Assembly: GCF_011302915.1 (NCBI RefSeq)
Contig: NZ_CP049872.1
Coordinates: forward strand, 2,604,001-2,668,000
Length of the DNA: 64,000 nt
Direction: 5' to 3'
Origin: Thermomonas sp. HDW16
GTDB taxonomy: Bacteria; Pseudomonadota; Gammaproteobacteria; Xanthomonadales; Xanthomonadaceae
Every line of letters starts with the position of its first letter. Position 1 is the stretch's first letter. The notes under the pieces are model-generated. The model saw nothing but the letters and a program-made list of their open reading frames with translations. It did no database searches and had not been told where the DNA came from. The translations under genes and the position numbers were made by a program. Positions 28,694 through 37,656 of the stretch are shown in pieces.

Positions 28694-31606
28694 ATGACCA
28701 CGCTCGCCTCCGGCTACGAACCCAAGACCTTCGAATCCCGCCTGTACCAGCAGTGGGAAGCGAGCGGCGCATTCGCCCCGCAGGGCGACGGCCCGGCCTA
28801 CACCATCCTGCTGCCGCCGCCGAACGTCACCGGCACCCTGCACATGGGTCATGCGTTCCAGCACACCCTGCAGGACGCCCTGATCCGCTACCACCGCATG
28901 CGCGGCTATCGCACGCTGTGGCAGATGGGCACCGACCATGCCGGCATCGCCACCGAAATGGTGGTGAGCCGCAACCTCGCCATCGCCGGACAAGGCGAAA
29001 CCCGCGATTCGCTGGGCCGCGACAAATTCATCGAGAAAGTGTGGGAGTGGAAGCAGCAGTCCGGCGACACCATCGAGCGGCAGATGCGCCGCCTGGGTGC
29101 CAGCGGCGACTGGTCGCGCAGTGTGTTCACCATGGACCCGATGGCGAGCGAGGCCATCGTCGAAGCCTTCGTGCGCCTGCACGAGCAGGGCCTGATCTAT
29201 CGCGGCCAACGCCTGGTCAATTGGGACCCGGTGCTGAAGACCGCGATCTCCGATCTTGAGGTGGCGAGCGAGGAAGAGAACGGCCATATGTGGTCGATCC
29301 GCTATCCGCTGGCCGATGGCGTGAGCTACGAACACGTGGAAGTCGATGCCGGCGGCGTCGAAACCCTGCGCGAAACCCGCGACTACCTTGTCGTCGCGAC
29401 GACCCGTCCGGAAACCATGCTCGGCGATACCGCCGCGATGGTGCATCCGGAAGACCCGCGTTACCTCGCGCTGCACGGCAAGTTCATCGAACTGCCGCTG
29501 ACCGGTCGCCGAATCCCGGTGATCACCGACGACTACGTGGACCGCGACTTCGGCACCGGCGTGGTCAAGGTCACCCCCGCGCACGATTTCAACGACTACG
29601 CGGTGGGCCAGCGCCATGCGCTGCCAATGATCAATATCTTCACCGACGAAGCGAAGATCATTTCCTCCCGCGAGGACATCGCCGAAAAGTATCGCAGCCT
29701 GGATCGCTTCGACGCGCGCAAGCTGATCGTCGCCGACCTCGAAGCCGCAGGCCTACTGGTCGAGATCAAGCCACATCGCCTGCAAGTGCCGCGCGGTGAT
29801 CGCAGCGGCCAGGTGATCGAGCCCTTCCTCACCGACCAGTGGTTCGTGAAGATGGACGATCTGGCCAAGCGCGGTCTGGAACTGGTCGAATCCGGCGAAG
29901 TGAAATTCGTTCCGCCGAACTGGATCAACACCTATCGCCACTGGCTGGAGAACATCCAGGACTGGACGATTTCCCGCCAGCTTTGGTGGGGTCATCGCAT
30001 CCCGGCGTGGTTCGACTGTGAAGGCAACATCTATGTCGCCCGTAATCAAGAAGAAGCCGAAGAGCGATTCCTCGATTTCCGGAATGGTCTTGCTGACGAT
30101 CAGTACGAAGAAATCGCGCACAAGGGAAGCAGCACGATCCCGGCGCGATTAGATGCCTTGGACAAGCATGGACTTCGCCGCGACGAAGATGTGCTGGAAA
30201 CCTGGTTCTCCTCGGCCATGTTCCCGTTCAGCACGCAGGGTTGGCCGAACGAAGACGCGATGGGCAAGCTCGGTTTCGATATCGCGCTGCCGACTTCAGT
30301 GCTGGTCACCGGCTTCGACATCATCTTCTTCTGGGTGGCGCGGATGATCATGATGACCGACCAGTTGGTCGGCCGCGTGCCGTTCCGCGACGTCTACATC
30401 ACCGGTCTGGTCCGCGACAAGGACGGCCAGAAGATGTCGAAGTCCAAGGGCAACATCCTCGACCCGCTGGACATCATCGACGGCATCGACATCGATGCAT
30501 TGATCGCCAAACGCACCACCGGGCTGATGAAGCCCACCGATGCGCCGAAGATCGAAAAGGCCACGCGCAAGGAATTCCCGGACGGCATCCCCGCCTTCGG
30601 TGCCGACGCGCTGCGCTTCACCATGGCCGCGCTGGCCGGGCCGGGCCGCGACATCAAGTTCGACCTGCAACGCGCCGAGGGCTACAAGAATTTCTGCAAC
30701 AAGCTGTGGAACGCCACGCGCTTCGCGCTGATGAATGTCGGCGATGCCAGCTTCACCGGTGCGCCGCAGCCGAAAACCGATGCCGAGAAGTGGATCCTCG
30801 CCCAGCTGGATCGCACCAGCGCCGAGGCCGCCGAGCATTTCGCCAGCTACCGCTTCGACCTGTTGGCGCAGACCCTGTACGAATTCACCTGGAACCAGGT
30901 CTGCGACTGGTTCCTGGAACTCGCCAAGCCCGCGTTGAATGGCGACGATGCCGAAGCCGCCAACAGCACTCGCCACACCCTGGCCTATGTGCTGGAAGCG
31001 CTGCTGCGGATGCTGCATCCGCTGATCCCGTTCGTCACCGAAGAGCTGTGGCAGGCCGTTGCGCCGAAGCTCGGCAAGTCCGGCAGCATCATGCTGCAGG
31101 CCTATCCGCAGGCCGGCGAGCTCGACACCGCCGCCTACGCGCAGGCCGAAGCCGACATCGAATGGCTGAAGGCGATGGTCTCCGCCGTGCGCCGCATCCG
31201 CAGCGAACTGGGCGTCTCCCCGGCCAAGCAAGTGTCCCTGCTGGTGCGCGGCGGTGGCGAAACCGAATGCGCGCGGTTGGGTCGCCTTGATGCGCAGCTG
31301 CGCTTCCTGTGCAAGCTGGATCGCATCGAGGTGCTCAACGGCGAACCGCCGGCCGCTGCACCCGCCGTGGTCGGCGACTTGCAGCTGTTCGTGCCGCTGG
31401 AAGGCTTGGTCGACCTCGATGCCGAACGCGTGCGCCTGGACAAGGACATCGCCAAGGTTGCGTCCGAAAAGGACAAGAGCGAGGCCAAGCTGGCCAAGTT
31501 CGGCGGCAGCGTGCCGGCGGCCGTGGTCGAGCAGGAACGTGCGCGACTGGCCGACTGGACTGCGAAGCTGGAAGCACTCACCACGCAACGCGCGCGACTG
31601 GGCTGA
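28694..31606 (+). CDS. valS: Valyl-tRNA synthetase
   Basis: Class Ia aminoacyl-tRNA synthetase of 970 residues. The HIGH motif appears as [11 protein letters not shown] near residue 45, and KMSKS in [14 protein letters not shown] near 580. The editing domain lies between them ([20 protein letters not shown]). The C-terminal anticodon-binding domain ends in a coiled-coil arm ([20 protein letters not shown]) typical of ValRS. It is 42 bases downstream of holC, probably in one transcript with pepA and holC. Confidence 0.97.
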   Translation: MTTLASGYEPKTFESRLYQQWEASGAFAPQGDGPAYTILLPPPNVTGTLHMGHAFQHTLQDALIRYHRMRGYRTLWQMGTDHAGIATEMVVSRNLAIAGQGETRDSLGRDKFIEKVWEWKQQSGDTIERQMRRLGASGDWSRSVFTMDPMASEAIVEAFVRLHEQGLIYRGQRLVNWDPVLKTAISDLEVASEEENGHMWSIRYPLADGVSYEHVEVDAGGVETLRETRDYLVVATTRPETMLGDTAAMVHPEDPRYLALHGKFIELPLTGRRIPVITDDYVDRDFGTGVVKVTPAHDFNDYAVGQRHALPMINIFTDEAKIISSREDIAEKYRSLDRFDARKLIVADLEAAGLLVEIKPHRLQVPRGDRSGQVIEPFLTDQWFVKMDDLAKRGLELVESGEVKFVPPNWINTYRHWLENIQDWTISRQLWWGHRIPAWFDCEGNIYVARNQEEAEERFLDFRNGLADDQYEEIAHKGSSTIPARLDALDKHGLRRDEDVLETWFSSAMFPFSTQGWPNEDAMGKLGFDIALPTSVLVTGFDIIFFWVARMIMMTDQLVGRVPFRDVYITGLVRDKDGQKMSKSKGNILDPLDIIDGIDIDALIAKRTTGLMKPTDAPKIEKATRKEFPDGIPAFGADALRFTMAALAGPGRDIKFDLQRAEGYKNFCNKLWNATRFALMNVGDASFTGAPQPKTDAEKWILAQLDRTSAEAAEHFASYRFDLLAQTLYEFTWNQVCDWFLELAKPALNGDDAEAANSTRHTLAYVLEALLRMLHPLIPFVTEELWQAVAPKLGKSGSIMLQAYPQAGELDTAAYAQAEADIEWLKAMVSAVRRIRSELGVSPAKQVSLLVRGGGETECARLGRLDAQLRFLCKLDRIEVLNGEPPAAAPAVVGDLQLFVPLEGLVDLDAERVRLDKDIAKVASEKDKSEAKLAKFGGSVPAAVVEQERARLADWTAKLEALTTQRARLG

Positions 31607-31615
31607 GCTTCTATT

Positions 31616-31645
31616 CCGTCATCCCGGCGAAGGCCGGGGTGACGG
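31616..31645. repeat. REP-like palindrome between convergent valS and rimI
   Basis: A 13-base arm (31616-31628, CCGTCATCCCGGC) and its partner (31633-31645) form a hairpin with one wobble pair and a 4-base loop. The sequence is of the dispersed GTCATCCCGGCGAAGGCC type common in proteobacterial intergenic regions. It lies between convergent stops and can serve as a two-way terminator. A second copy was not noticed in this window. Confidence 0.6.
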
Positions 31646-31651
31646 CAGGCC

Positions 31652-32161
31652 TTAGAGCGGCGGCATCCTGCTGATGTCGTCCGTCAGCAATTCCATCGCC
31701 ATCACGATGGCATCCTCGCGGCCGTTGTTGGCGGCAGGGTAATAGCGCGGACGGCGGCCGATTTCGTTGAACCCGCTGCGGTCGTACAGCTCGATCGCGC
31801 GCGGATTCGAAGGCCGCACCTCCAGGAACACGCGCTGCGCGCCATGCCCACGCGCGATGCGCAGCAGCGCCTGCAGCATGCGTTGCCCAAGCCCCTGCCC
31901 TTCATGCCCTGGAGCGGTGCACAGATTGAGCACGTGCGCCTCGTCGGCGGCGATGCTGAGCACGCCATAGCCGATGATTTCGCCGGCGCGTTCCTGCACC
32001 CACATCGGATAGTCGGCGCGCATGCAGTCACGGAAAATGCCCAGCGTCCACGGGAACGGATAGGCACGGGTCTCGATGCGCATGATCGCGTCGAGGTCGG
32101 TTTCGCGCATCGGCCGCAGGCTGGCGTCGCGCAATGCCTCGTCCGCGCGCACCGCGTTCAT
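31652..32161 (-). CDS. rimI: Ribosomal protein S18-alanine N-acetyltransferase RimI
   Basis: GNAT enzyme of 169 residues that acetylates the N-terminal alanine of ribosomal protein S18. The fold is clear: LRPMRETDLDAIMRIETRAYPFPWT (the IExxxFPxPW-like start of RimI), YGVLSIAADEAHVLNLCTAP, the acetyl-CoA loop GHEGQGLGQRML and the catalytic-Tyr segment RAIELYDRSGFNEIGRRPRYY. The ATG shares one base with the stop of the upstream small gene. That gene looks like holD, and holD-rimI is a known neighbour pair. Confidence 0.9.
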   Translation of the reverse strand: MNAVRADEALRDASLRPMRETDLDAIMRIETRAYPFPWTLGIFRDCMRADYPMWVQERAGEIIGYGVLSIAADEAHVLNLCTAPGHEGQGLGQRMLQALLRIARGHGAQRVFLEVRPSNPRAIELYDRSGFNEIGRRPRYYPAANNGREDAIVMAMELLTDDISRMPPL

Positions 32162-32418
32162 CACCGTGCGTCCCGTCGCAATGCGCGCAAGCGCGGCCAC
32201 AGCGCGCGTTTGGCGGCGGCATTGCCACGCAGTGTCATCGTCTGCGCGGCGATATCGGCATGCGCATGCAATTCGTCGGCGTCCATACCCACTGCGCGTG
32301 CGAGCCGGGCAAGCATGCCCGCATCGACATCGACCCTCGCCGCCTGCGCATGCATCGGCCGATAGAGGACATGGCCGAGTTCGGCCAGCACCTCACGCTG
32401 GAAACCATCCCAGCTCAC
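32161..32418 (-). CDS. Putative DNA polymerase III psi subunit (divergent HolD)
   Basis: Small protein of 85 residues from a GTG that overlaps the pssA stop by 4 bases, with AGGA 9 bases upstream; a GTG at 32460 would add 14 residues. The evidence for psi is threefold. The N-terminal LAELGHVLYRP resembles the chi-binding LxxLGIxxWxxRRP segment of HolD. The C-terminal LRGNAAAKRALWPRLRAL resembles the LRANPTARAALWQQI ending of E. coli HolD. And it sits directly before rimI, as holD does in E. coli. The middle is much shorter than in E. coli (137 residues). A profile search against PF03603 would settle it; at pairwise level it could be missed. Confidence 0.6.
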   Translation of the reverse strand: MSWDGFQREVLAELGHVLYRPMHAQAARVDVDAGMLARLARAVGMDADELHAHADIAAQTMTLRGNAAAKRALWPRLRALRRDAR

Positions 32419-33197
32419 CTCGCCGGTTCCTGCGGCGGAAGCTTGCGGCGACGGAACCACAGCAAGGGCCCGGACAACGCATACAGCACGGTCGCGGTGA
32501 GCAGGGTCTTGGGGGCATCGATGACCAGTGCGATCAGCACCACCAGCACGATCAACAGAGCAAAGAACGGCACCCGATCCGATTTCGGCCCGCTACTGCT
32601 GCCCTTGAAACTGCTGTAGCGAATCCGGCTGACCATCAGCAGGCCGCAGAGGATGGTGACCGCCAGTGCGGCATGACGCAGCTCAGGGCCCTTCCAACCG
32701 AGGTCGTGCATCGTCCAGACGAAGCTCGCCATCAGGCCTGCCGCGGCTGGACTGGCCAGGCCAATGAACCAGCGCTTGTCCACCTGCCCCACCTGGCTGT
32801 TGAAGCGCGCCAACCGCAATGCCGCGCAAGCCGCATACAGGAACGCCGCCAGCCAGCCCAGCTTGCCCATGGTCAGGCCATCCAGCTTCATCGAGACCAG
32901 CGCCCAGTGATACATCACCAGCGCCGGCGCCATGCCGAAGCTAACCAGATCCGCCAGTGAGTCGTACTGCACCCCGAATTCGCTCTGGGTATTGGTCAGG
33001 CGGGCGACGCGCCCATCCAGCCCATCCAGGATGGCGGCGACGAAGATCGCGATGCAGGCAGCTTCGAACCGCCCCTGCGAGGCGGCGATGATGGCGAAAA
33101 ACCCGCCGAACAGGCCTCCGGTGGTGAACAAGTTCGGCAGCAGGTAGATACCGCGGCTGCGTGGGCGGGGCGGGGCAATGTCGTGATTCTCGTCCAT
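32415..33197 (-). CDS. pssA: CDP-diacylglycerol-serine O-phosphatidyltransferase
   Basis: Makes phosphatidylserine, the precursor of phosphatidylethanolamine, in the inner membrane. At 260 residues with about seven or eight hydrophobic segments it is the type II (membrane) class. The CDP-alcohol phosphotransferase signature is complete: DGRVAR (about residues 60-65), eight residues, then GVQYDSLAD. N-terminal PRSRGIYLLPNLFTTGGLF is typical. The ATG at 33197 is chosen over an upstream frame that has no family similarity. It leads the leftward run pssA, holD-like, rimI. Confidence 0.93.
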   Translation of the reverse strand: MDENHDIAPPRPRSRGIYLLPNLFTTGGLFGGFFAIIAASQGRFEAACIAIFVAAILDGLDGRVARLTNTQSEFGVQYDSLADLVSFGMAPALVMYHWALVSMKLDGLTMGKLGWLAAFLYAACAALRLARFNSQVGQVDKRWFIGLASPAAAGLMASFVWTMHDLGWKGPELRHAALAVTILCGLLMVSRIRYSSFKGSSSGPKSDRVPFFALLIVLVVLIALVIDAPKTLLTATVLYALSGPLLWFRRRKLPPQEPAR

Positions 33198-33270
33198 GCA
33201 GTCAGTGTACGGGCTTGCGGTGGAGGCGGTGCAGTGCTGCAATCGAGGCTGGCTTCCCCCGGAGTGCGCC

Positions 33271-33657
33271 ATGAACCGCCCCCTTGCCGTGATTGCCGCC
33301 GCGCTCCTGCTGGTGTCCGCCCTCCCATCGGCCGCGCAGCAACGGGTCTACCAGTGGAAGGACGCGAATGGCGTGACCCACTACACCGATCTGCCGCCCA
33401 GCCAGGCGCACAAGACCCGTGATATCGACAACAAGTCGGGCAACCCGGCCGAGATCGCCTCGATCAAACCGGTCGAGAGCCAGCAATGCCTCAATGCGCG
33501 CTCCAACCTGTTGCGACTGAAGGGCAATGAAGCGATCGGGACGGACACCAACGGTGACGGCAAGCCAGACCGCGAGCTGAGCAGCGAGGAACGCTCCGCC
33601 CAGACCGACTTGAACCAGGCGGCAATCAAGGCCTACTGCCCCGTCGCCAAGCCATGA
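33271..33657 (+). CDS. DUF4124 domain-containing exported protein
   Basis: Exported protein of 128 residues with a Sec signal peptide (MNRPLAVIAAALLLVSALPSAAQ, cleavage after AAQ or SAA). The DUF4124 motif RVYQWKDANGVTHYTDLPP follows at once. Such proteins are common in gammaproteobacteria and their function is unknown. The rest is hydrophilic, with a Cys pair (QQCLNARS and KAYCPVAKP) that could form a disulfide. It has a GGAG ribosome site, and the stop overlaps the next gene by 4 bases. Confidence 0.85.
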   Translation: MNRPLAVIAAALLLVSALPSAAQQRVYQWKDANGVTHYTDLPPSQAHKTRDIDNKSGNPAEIASIKPVESQQCLNARSNLLRLKGNEAIGTDTNGDGKPDRELSSEERSAQTDLNQAAIKAYCPVAKP

Positions 33658-33923
33658 GAGCGCTTGGCATGCTCGCGCTCGCGCTGGCACTGAGTGCTGC
33701 TGCCTGGTGGTGGTTCACCAGCGAAATGCCGCGCCGCGAACGCGAGCGCGTGATCGCCGCGGAAGCGGCGATGAAACAGGCCGAACGCGCCAATTCGCTG
33801 TATCGCTGGCGCGATGCCGACGGCAACCTGCAGATTACCGAGGCGCCACCCCAGGGTCGCAAGTTCGAGCGGATCAGCCGCACGCCGAGTGACGGCATCC
33901 AGGTGGACGGCACCCGCGAATAA
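33654..33923 (+). CDS. Small DUF4124-like membrane-anchored protein
   Basis: Protein of 89 residues with an N-terminal membrane anchor (MRALGMLALALALSAAAWWWF), a charged helix (RRERERVIAAEAAMKQ) and a DUF4124-like strand pair (LYRWRDADGNLQITEAPPQGRKFERI). Its ATG overlaps the stop of the preceding DUF4124 gene by 4 bases, so the two are coupled and probably related by duplication of the domain. No function can be assigned. Confidence 0.75.
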   Translation: MRALGMLALALALSAAAWWWFTSEMPRRERERVIAAEAAMKQAERANSLYRWRDADGNLQITEAPPQGRKFERISRTPSDGIQVDGTRE

Positions 33924-34030
33924 CCCGGATGTGGCGAAGCTGCGGTCGCCGATGCACTCTCCGGAGCATTTCGAGCAACCAGGCGGGTGCCGGACGATCG
34001 CAGTGATGCTGATCGGAGTCGATCCGCGCC

Positions 34031-34048
34031 GCACATGGCAAAATGTGC
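34031..34048. repeat. Short inverted repeat upstream of proS
   Basis: GCACAT (34031-34036) and ATGTGC (34043-34048) are separated by 6 bases, 26 bases before the proS start. It lies in the otherwise featureless 151-base gap before proS and may mark a promoter-proximal operator. Confidence 0.3.
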
Positions 34049-34074
34049 GTTCCGTCTGCTCTTGAAGCTCCCGC

Positions 34075-35784
34075 ATGCGCCTGTCGCAGTTCCATCTCCG
34101 CACCGAAAAGGAAACCCCCGCCGACGCCGAAGTCATCAGCCACAAGCTGATGCTCAAGGCCGGGATGATCCGCAAGCTGGCCGCCGGCCTGTACACCTGG
34201 TCGCCGTTGGGCCTGCGCGTGCTGCGCAAGGTCGAGGGCATCGTCCGCGAGGAAATGAACCGCGCCGGCGCGATCGAGATGGCGATGCCCTCGATCCAGC
34301 CGAAGGAACTGTGGGAGGAAACCGGCCGCTGGGCCAAGTTCGGCCCGCAGCTGCTGAAGATCCGCGACCGCAAGGAGCAGGAGTTCTGCTTCACGCCAAC
34401 CGCCGAGGAAGCCGTCACCGATTTCTTCCGCCAGGAAGTGGCCAGCTACAAGCAGCTGCCGCTGAACTTCTACCAGGTCACCACCAAGTTCCGCGACGAG
34501 ATCCGCCCGCGCTTCGGGGTGATGCGCGCGCGCGAGTTCATCATGAAGGACGCGTACTCCTTCCATGTCGACGACGACTCGCTCGCCGCCGAATACAAGA
34601 ACATGTACGACACCTATTCGCGCATTTTCACGCGATTGGGCCTGAAGTTCCGCGCAGTGTTCGCCGATACCGGCGCGATCGGCGGTTCCGCCTCGCATGA
34701 GTTTCACGTGCTGGCCGATTCCGGCGAAGATTCGCTGGCCTATTCCGATGGTTCCGAATACGCGGCAAACGTCGAACTGGCGGAGGCGATGTCGCCGGGC
34801 GAACGCCCCGACGCGACTGAAGCCTTGCGCGACATCGACACGCCAACGCAGAAAACCTGCGAGGACGTCGCCGCACTCATGGACATCCCGCTGCAGCGCA
34901 CCGCGAAATCCGTGGCGATCATCGGCACCGATACTGATGGCAACCCGCAGTTCGTGCTGGCGCTGGTGCGCGGCGACCACATGGTCAACGAGATCAAGCT
35001 GGCCAAACTGCCTGGCCTGGCCGAGTACCGGCTGGCGACAGAAGCGGAGATCGCGGACTATCTGGGCAGCGAGCCAGGCTTCCTCGGCCCGCTCAATGCG
35101 AAAAAGCCGATCCGCGTGGTCGCCGACCGCAGCGTGGCCGCGCTCGCCGATTTCGTGGTCGGCGCCAACAAGTCCGGCTTCCATATCGCCGGGGTGAACT
35201 GGGGCCGCGACCTGCCGGAACCGGAGACCGCCGACATCCGCAACGTGGTCGCCGGCGATGCCTCGCCCGACGGCAAGGGCACGCTGGGCTTGGCCCGCGG
35301 CATCGAGGTCGGCCATGTGTTCGCGTTGGGCCGCAAGTATTCCGAGGCGATGAAATGCACGGTGCTGGATGCCAATGGCAAGGCCGTGCACCCGGCGATG
35401 GGCTGCTATGGCATCGGCGTGAGCCGCATCGTGGCCGCCGCGATCGAACAGAACCACGACGACAACGGCATCCTCTGGCCCGAGGCGATGGCGCCGTGGC
35501 AGGTCGCGGTGTGCGTGATCAATCCGAAGAGCGATGCCGCAGTGGCCGAAGCCGCCGAAGCGCTGTATGCCGAATTGAACGCCGCCGGCATCGACGCCGT
35601 ACTCGACGACCGAGGCTTGCGCACGGGCTCGATGCTGGCCGACATCGAACTGATCGGCATCCCGCATCGCGTGGTGGTGTCCGGGCGTGGACTGGAAGCC
35701 GGCACCTTCGAATATCGCGCGCGAAGCGCCGCAGAATCCGAAAATCTCGACCGCGAGGCCCTGCTGAAGAAACTCAAGGGCTGA
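34075..35784 (+). CDS. proS: Prolyl-tRNA synthetase (bacterial type with editing domain)
   Basis: Class II synthetase of 569 residues (E. coli ProRS 572). Motif 1 region [20 protein letters not shown], motif 2 [19 protein letters not shown] and motif 3 [15 protein letters not shown] are present. The YbaK-like editing insertion lies between motifs 2 and 3 ([19 protein letters not shown], then [14 protein letters not shown]). The C-terminal anticodon-binding domain follows. The start [20 protein letters not shown] is typical. It is preceded by a 151-base gap and followed by the hns promoter region. Confidence 0.97.
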   Translation: MRLSQFHLRTEKETPADAEVISHKLMLKAGMIRKLAAGLYTWSPLGLRVLRKVEGIVREEMNRAGAIEMAMPSIQPKELWEETGRWAKFGPQLLKIRDRKEQEFCFTPTAEEAVTDFFRQEVASYKQLPLNFYQVTTKFRDEIRPRFGVMRAREFIMKDAYSFHVDDDSLAAEYKNMYDTYSRIFTRLGLKFRAVFADTGAIGGSASHEFHVLADSGEDSLAYSDGSEYAANVELAEAMSPGERPDATEALRDIDTPTQKTCEDVAALMDIPLQRTAKSVAIIGTDTDGNPQFVLALVRGDHMVNEIKLAKLPGLAEYRLATEAEIADYLGSEPGFLGPLNAKKPIRVVADRSVAALADFVVGANKSGFHIAGVNWGRDLPEPETADIRNVVAGDASPDGKGTLGLARGIEVGHVFALGRKYSEAMKCTVLDANGKAVHPAMGCYGIGVSRIVAAAIEQNHDDNGILWPEAMAPWQVAVCVINPKSDAAVAEAAEALYAELNAAGIDAVLDDRGLRTGSMLADIELIGIPHRVVVSGRGLEAGTFEYRARSAAESENLDREALLKKLKG

Positions 35785-35795
35785 ATGAAAACATT

Positions 35796-35834
35796 ATCCC
35801 GGGTTTGTTCCGGGATTATCCCTGCGGTTATGAT
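35796..35834 (+). promoter_or_regulatory. Candidate hns promoter with overlapping operator palindrome
   Basis: TTGTTC (35805-35810) and TATGAT (35829-35834), spaced by 18 bases, resemble a sigma-70 promoter. A perfect inverted repeat, ATCCCGG (35796-35802), 7 bases, CCGGGAT (35810-35816), straddles the -35. This placement fits repressor control, possibly autoregulation. It could instead be a weak proS terminator, but no T-run follows. Confidence 0.5.
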
Positions 35835-35885
35835 CGGTTTCCCGCGACATGGACGCCGCATCACCAAGACGAGGATCACCTCCGC

Positions 35886-36272
35886 ATGAGCGTCAATCTC
35901 GAAAGCCTGAGCAGCAAGGAACTGGCCGAGCTGATTTCCCGCGCCAACCAGCGCAAGAAAGTGTTGGCCAAGCGCAAGCCCGCCAACCAGGTGAAGGCCG
36001 CCGTCGCCAAGTTCCTGACCAGCGTCGGCTGGACGTTCGACGAGCTGTACGGAAAATCCGGCGGCTCCAAGCCGGCAGCGTCCGCGCCCGCATCCGCTGC
36101 ACCGAAGACCGCGCGCAAATCCACCAAGGGTCGCGTGCTGGGCAAGGTGGCGCCGAAATACCGCAACCCGGCCAACGCGAAGGAAACCTGGGCCGGTCGC
36201 GGCAAGCAGCCACGCTGGCTGGCCGCGGAAACCGCCAAGGGCCGCAAGCTGGAAGATTTCCTGATCAAGTAA
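35886..36272 (+). CDS. H-NS family nucleoid-associated protein
   Basis: Nucleoid protein of 128 residues. The N-terminal helix (residues 1-30, NLESLSSKELAELISRANQR) is the oligomerisation region, followed by an Ala/Pro/Lys-rich linker (about 58-85). The C-terminal H-NS DNA-binding domain reads KYRNPANAKETWAGRGKQPR followed by WLAAETAKGRKLEDFLI. It keeps the GRG-PRW minor-groove hook. The protein is of the short xanthomonad XrvA-like type and likely silences AT-richer DNA such as surface-polysaccharide loci; that target is inferred. It has its own promoter and a strong terminator. Confidence 0.9.
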   Translation: MSVNLESLSSKELAELISRANQRKKVLAKRKPANQVKAAVAKFLTSVGWTFDELYGKSGGSKPAASAPASAAPKTARKSTKGRVLGKVAPKYRNPANAKETWAGRGKQPRWLAAETAKGRKLEDFLIK

Positions 36273-36291
36273 ATCGATCGGGTTTCTCTCG

Positions 36292-36324
36292 AAAACGCCG
36301 GCTTTTTGTCGGCGTTTTCTTGTT
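36292..36324. terminator. Bidirectional rho-independent terminator between hns-like gene and thrE-like gene
   Basis: A perfect 9-base stem, AAAACGCCG (36292-36300) and CGGCGTTTT (36310-36318), is followed by TCTTGTTTTT on the plus strand. The A-run on the left arm makes it work on the minus strand too, as expected between convergent genes. Confidence 0.9.
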
Positions 36325-36335
36325 TTTGGCTGGCG

Positions 36336-37586
36336 TCAGAGATTGCGCCGCGCGGAGATCAGCAGGTTGCCGAACAGCAGGCCCGCCAGCAACGCCATCA
36401 ACGTATTCAGTGCTGCCATCGCCGCATCCTGTCCGGCATCGATGCTTTGCGCCTGCACCAGCGAGATCACCCCGCGCAAAGCCACGCTACCCGGCACCAG
36501 CATGATGATGCCGGGCAGACGGATCAGCGCGCCCGGCCGGTTCATCCAACGCGCATAGGCATTGCCAGCCGCGGTCATCGCAAAGGCCGCCAGGAACACG
36601 CCGGCGGGTGCTCCGAAGGTCTCACCGCCATAACGCGAGATCAGGTAGCCGGACGCCGCCGCTGCCATCACCAGTGGATAATCGCGCCGTGGCGCGCGGA
36701 ACAGCACGGCGAAGGCGAACGCAGCGACCAACAGCGCGCACCACATCACCCAGTCCGGCTGCGGCCGCAGGGCGCGCACTGCCGGTTCCAGCCCCAGCCA
36801 CTCGGCCACGGACAGCGCGATGGCGGTGCCGATGGTGAGCTTGAGGATGGTGGTCAACGCGCCGGCGAAACGCGCAGTACCGGACACCAGGTGCGCACTG
36901 GTCAATTCGTTCACTGCATTGGTCAGCGCCATGCCGGGCAGCAGCACGATCAGCGAGGCGATGATCACCGTATTGAGGTTCAGCGGCGCCACCAAGCTGG
37001 CCACGGTGACCGCCACGGCGCCCGCCACCAGTCCGGCCAGCGCATCGGAAGCCTCGGACAACCGCGGCCGTCGTTGCGCCACGATATCGAGCAGGCCGAT
37101 CAGCAGGCCGATCAGCCCCGCCGTGGCGATGTCCAGCCAAGGCAGGCGCAGCAGACCCGCCACCGCCGCAGAAGCCATGCCGAAACCGAGCAACTGCATC
37201 GTCTTGCCGCGCCAACTGGCTGGACGCTGCAGTGCGCGCAACGCACGCAGGCCGTCGCCGATCTGCATGCGCCCGGCCATCACGTCCTCGGCGATGCGGT
37301 CGACCTCGCACAGTTTGTAGAGATCGGTGTTGCCCAACCCGCTGCGCACCACCCGGGTGGTATCGGATTCGCCAGGTGCACGCGCGGGATCGCTGAACGC
37401 CAGGATCATGCCGGTCGGGTTCACCCAAGGCTCGCATTCCAACCCAAGCCGCTTGGCTACCGATTCGATCGCACCCTCCAGCCGCTGCGCGGTGGTGCCG
37501 TAGGCATTGAGGTGTTCGGCCAGCTCGACCACGAAGGTGATGCGCTCGGGATAACTGGCGTCGGTGGCGGGATCGCGCGAAGTCAT
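36336..37586 (-). CDS. ThrE-family threonine/serine exporter-like protein
   Basis: Membrane protein of 416 residues uniting the two modules that are split as YjjP and YjjB in E. coli. A hydrophilic N-terminal domain (about 1-115, YPERITFVVELAEHLNAYGT) is followed by five helices, then a second set of about five helices (from residue 265 to the end). It has the conserved LLPGMALTNAVNELTSAHLVSG and PGIIMLVPGSVALRG segments. Export of threonine or serine is known for Corynebacterium ThrE; YjjPB has been linked to succinate, so the substrate here is open. Confidence 0.85.
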   Translation of the reverse strand: MTSRDPATDASYPERITFVVELAEHLNAYGTTAQRLEGAIESVAKRLGLECEPWVNPTGMILAFSDPARAPGESDTTRVVRSGLGNTDLYKLCEVDRIAEDVMAGRMQIGDGLRALRALQRPASWRGKTMQLLGFGMASAAVAGLLRLPWLDIATAGLIGLLIGLLDIVAQRRPRLSEASDALAGLVAGAVAVTVASLVAPLNLNTVIIASLIVLLPGMALTNAVNELTSAHLVSGTARFAGALTTILKLTIGTAIALSVAEWLGLEPAVRALRPQPDWVMWCALLVAAFAFAVLFRAPRRDYPLVMAAAASGYLISRYGGETFGAPAGVFLAAFAMTAAGNAYARWMNRPGALIRLPGIIMLVPGSVALRGVISLVQAQSIDAGQDAAMAALNTLMALLAGLLFGNLLISARRNL

Positions 37587-37656
37587 CGCAATAGGATCGC
37601 ATGCGCCGCACGCCGTTCACACCGGCAGCGCGCGTTTGCGTAAGCTTGCAACCTGC

